A DNA stretch of 64,000 bases. Origin: Sebastes aleutianus. Its lineage: Eukaryota; Chordata; Actinopteri; Perciformes; Sebastidae. The first letter of the stretch is position 1, and every line of letters begins with the position of its first letter. The position numbers and the translations under genes were made by a program. The notes beneath the pieces are model-generated. The model did not search any database. It was not told the origin of the DNA and saw only the letters and a list, made by a program, of their open reading frames with translations. Below, one piece after another: positions 62,201 to 64,000 of the stretch. The DNA lies in assembly GCA_916700875.1 (NCBI GenBank), contig CAKAKS010000062.1, forward strand, positions 10,118,373 to 10,182,372. The letters run 5' to 3'.

Positions 62201-63239
62201 ATCGGGCATGTTCTTATCTGCCTCAACAAGTCAGTGCTGAATCTGCTGATGGATAAAGAGATAGCAGGAATACCAGGAATGCAGGTCAAAGGTGTGCGCG
62301 TGTGTCCATCCTGGGGGTTTGAATAACTTGACTGTCTTATGAGGTCGGTCAAAGTCTCACCTTTTCTTTGGCAGCTTGATGAGCCCCATGTAGCTGAGGC
62401 AGAAGTTGATCAGGTCCTGCAGCAGCTCCTCCCCGATCTGGTTCTGAATGGCCTGATGGGATGACAATACACTTCATTCATAAACACTTTCACACACTGT
62501 GCTCTGTCCCATTGTTGGGACAGGTGACTGAAACGGATTCAAATTATTACATTTTTTTTTCTCCTGTGTATCCATATGGTTCGTCAAGATGGAGGAAAAG
62601 AGGTCACCTATTAGATTCATAGTCGTAAGTAGCCTTTCAGGTGGGCTGTTTAATATATCAATATGATATCGATATAGTGATATGAGACTAGATATCGTCT
62701 TGGATATCATAATATCGTAATAAGTGTTATCTTTTCCTGATTTTAAAGGCTGCATTACAGTAAAGTGATGTCATTTTCTAAGTTTACCAGACTGTTCTAG
62801 CTGTTCTATTATTTGCCTTTACCCAATTAGTCATTATAGCCACATTACTGATGATTATTTAGCAAAAATTTGTGTCAATATTTTTTAAAAGCACCAATGG
62901 TCAACCCTATAATATCGTTGCAATATCTATATCGAGGTATTTGATCTCCATGTCACCCAGCCCAACCTTTTAGTATCTTAAGCTTTTGGCTAATGAATTA
63001 GATCATTTGTCTTATTTCTTTGTAGGTAAACATATTTTTCATCACATAAAATGTAAACATGTGAAGCATGTATGTGGTATTTCTCTCAAAACAGATAATG
63101 TGTTGGATACCAGCTGACGTTTTGACATAACATGAAAAATGGGACTCTGAGTGTTCACTTACGTGCTTTGAGAGGAGTTTCCCATCTTTGTATTGCACTG
63201 TCCCGTTCTCAGCAAACACATAGTCAAACTTGTGTATCA
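56201..63239 (-). CDS. pmm1: Phosphomannomutase 1, six 3' exons; 5' end beyond the window
   Basis: Exons in gene order: 63163-63239, 62361-62452, 61926-62025, 61260-61335, 57624-57739, 56201-56323. All are GT-AG on the minus strand and in phase, 584 nt, about 194 residues of an expected 250-260. Visible blocks are KFDYVFAENGTVQYK, GEELLQDLINFCLSYM, GTFIEFRHGMLNISPIGRSC, REKIREKFVAALKEEFAGKG, ISFDVFPEGWDKR and FFGNETSDGGNDYEIF. The last holds the HAD-superfamily metal-binding Asp region. The DVDGT nucleophile motif is in the missing first exon. The cytosolic enzyme interconverts mannose-6-phosphate and mannose-1-phosphate for GDP-mannose synthesis. GNETS and the csdc2 neighbour favour pmm1 over pmm2. 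No stops or frameshifts in the exons present. Confidence 0.95.
56461..56930. repeat. Dispersed repeat in pmm1 last intron
   Basis: Starts AAAGAGGACTTATTATGCGTTTG, contains AGTCCACGCCAAAGGGAGTTA and GAACACCTCC-like blocks, then CCAATCAGAGCAGACTGGGC. Recognised as a frequent teleost repeat; right border unclear. Confidence 0.5.
57001..57245. repeat. Dispersed repeat fragment (GTGTGAACGCTCCGTACCG block)
   Basis: Contains CCCGGATCCGAGTACACTTG and TTAGTGTGAACGCTCCGTACC, motifs of a repeat family common in fish. Directly abuts the Tc1 remnant. Confidence 0.4.
57280..57560 (+). mobile_element. Tc1/mariner transposase 3'-end remnant
   Basis: The DNA matches the end of a fish Tc1-like element: CTCACTAATGCTCTTGTGGCTGAATGG then CCTGCAGCCAGGTTC, and a right flank GTGTCCACATGCTTTCGACCATGCAGTGTA. 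At protein level LTNALVAEW..IPAA is the recognisable C-terminal piece. It is deleted and carries stops, so it is dead. In pmm1 intron. Confidence 0.75.
62640..62967. repeat. Dispersed repeat with ATATCGATAT-type ends in pmm1 intron
   Basis: Opens with TATCAATATGATATCGATATAG and closes with CAATATCTATATCGAGGTATTTG...CCCAGCCCA, around a core TTCTAGCTGTTCTATTATTTGCC. Common teleost repeat; the ends have short inverted similarity. Confidence 0.55.
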
Positions 63240-64000
63240 CTGCAAGAGAGGAGAGGAGAGGAGACAGGTGAAATGTGACTAATGTGCTCATAACACCCAC
63301 ACAAGGAAGTAGTAGGAAGAAGTGGCTCTCCCACTAAGGTCTGAATACAGAAGAATAGAACAGCCTGCTATATTTACCTGGTGGCAGATTACAGTTTGTG
63401 TAACTCTGCCTGGAAAAGCCGCGCTTAATCTGTCTGACCTTCCCACTCACTTTGGCCTGTAAGTGATCCGCAAGCAACACTCTCCAGGAAAAGTCTGTAA
63501 CTTTGCCTGACTAAAAAGCTGCTTTCATCACTTTCCCATTAATAACCACAGCAGTCACCTGCACAACAGCAGAATCCAGCAAACTGAAGGCATGTAGAAG
63601 CTGTTGATGTAAAAACGGCTGGATTGTGTCTGTGTGACAAATAATAATAAAATGCTCCTCTAACTGGGTTAAAAATGTAAAAAAGATGTTATTAGAATTA
63701 ACTGTTATGTGGTTATTTAGTTCTACACATTAACTGATGATTAAATGATAAAACTGACAATTTCAATAACCTTTTTCACCATCAATAAAAAGAAACACTG
63801 TAATAATGTGATGCGAACATCTTATCATTACATTTCCAACCCATTCGTTGTGTCATTTTATAGCACAGCTTATCACATTATCCGTCAGCGCTGACAAAGT
63901 GTGCATCGTGAAGTATGAAAGGATTCACCTTTAGCACACTTGGCAAGGTTATGAAACCGCATGGCTCCCTCTTGTCGCAATACAGCTGCATTCCAGCTGT
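63240..64000 (-). other. pmm1: pmm1 intron running off the window
   Basis: Nothing that matches the missing pmm1 exons (DVDGT or GGSDYCK motifs) is visible on the minus strand, so they lie to the right. Confidence 0.6.

Noticed and set aside
1..64000. tRNA, rRNA or snRNA genes
   Set aside because: No cloverleaf with A and B boxes or conserved RNA sequence was noticed by eye; a covariance-model scan would be decisive.

Overview
This window is nuclear DNA of a ray-finned fish, most likely a percomorph. The evidence is spliced vertebrate genes with GT-AG introns, many short TIR transposons and (CA)n, (TA)n, (TAA)n and (CAGA)n microsatellites of the kind common in teleosts, and a gene order matching the human 22q13.2 block TOB2 - ACO2 - POLR3H - CSDC2 - PMM1. 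There is no bacterial or viral content and no CRISPR array.

Layout. 1-2290 holds no exon I can see and could be the 3' UTR of a plus-strand neighbour (tef by synteny; inference). 3427-4190 is a TIR element. tob2 runs on the minus strand: one coding exon (7931-9142), an intron full of repeats, and a noncoding first exon (about 13055-13290) behind a TATA box and a perfect CArG box. 13.4-16.55 kb is intergenic and ends in an 800-bp higher-order (TAA/TAC/TTA) repeat. aco2 (plus, 18 coding exons, 16666-31055) reconstructs to 781 residues and has an iron-responsive element whose lower stem contains the start codon. polr3h (plus, 6 exons, 36406-42214) reconstructs to 217 residues. csdc2 (plus, 3 coding exons, 48920-51192) reconstructs to 155 residues. 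pmm1 (minus, six 3' exons, 56201-63239) runs off the right end without its first exons.

These are housekeeping or regulatory genes with no operon-like joint function: a CCR4-NOT/PABP-linked antiproliferative factor (tob2), a TCA-cycle enzyme (aco2), a Pol III stalk subunit (polr3h), a cold-shock-domain RNA-binding protein (csdc2) and a mannose-phosphate mutase (pmm1). csdc2 and pmm1 converge. PHF5A, which lies between TOB2 and ACO2 in human, was not seen here.

Most of the rest is non-autonomous transposons and simple repeats. The best structural leads are: a pair of nearly identical 106-bp inverted arms at 34.66/35.81 kb; a long-TIR foldback element in aco2 intron 12; a retroposed insert with a perfect 13-bp target duplication nested in another transposon at 14.7-15.1 kb; the higher-order triplet array upstream of aco2; and a repeated block in aco2 intron 1 split by an insertion. 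Exon borders were placed by hand from splice sites, reading phase and similarity to remembered vertebrate proteins; UTR ends are estimates.
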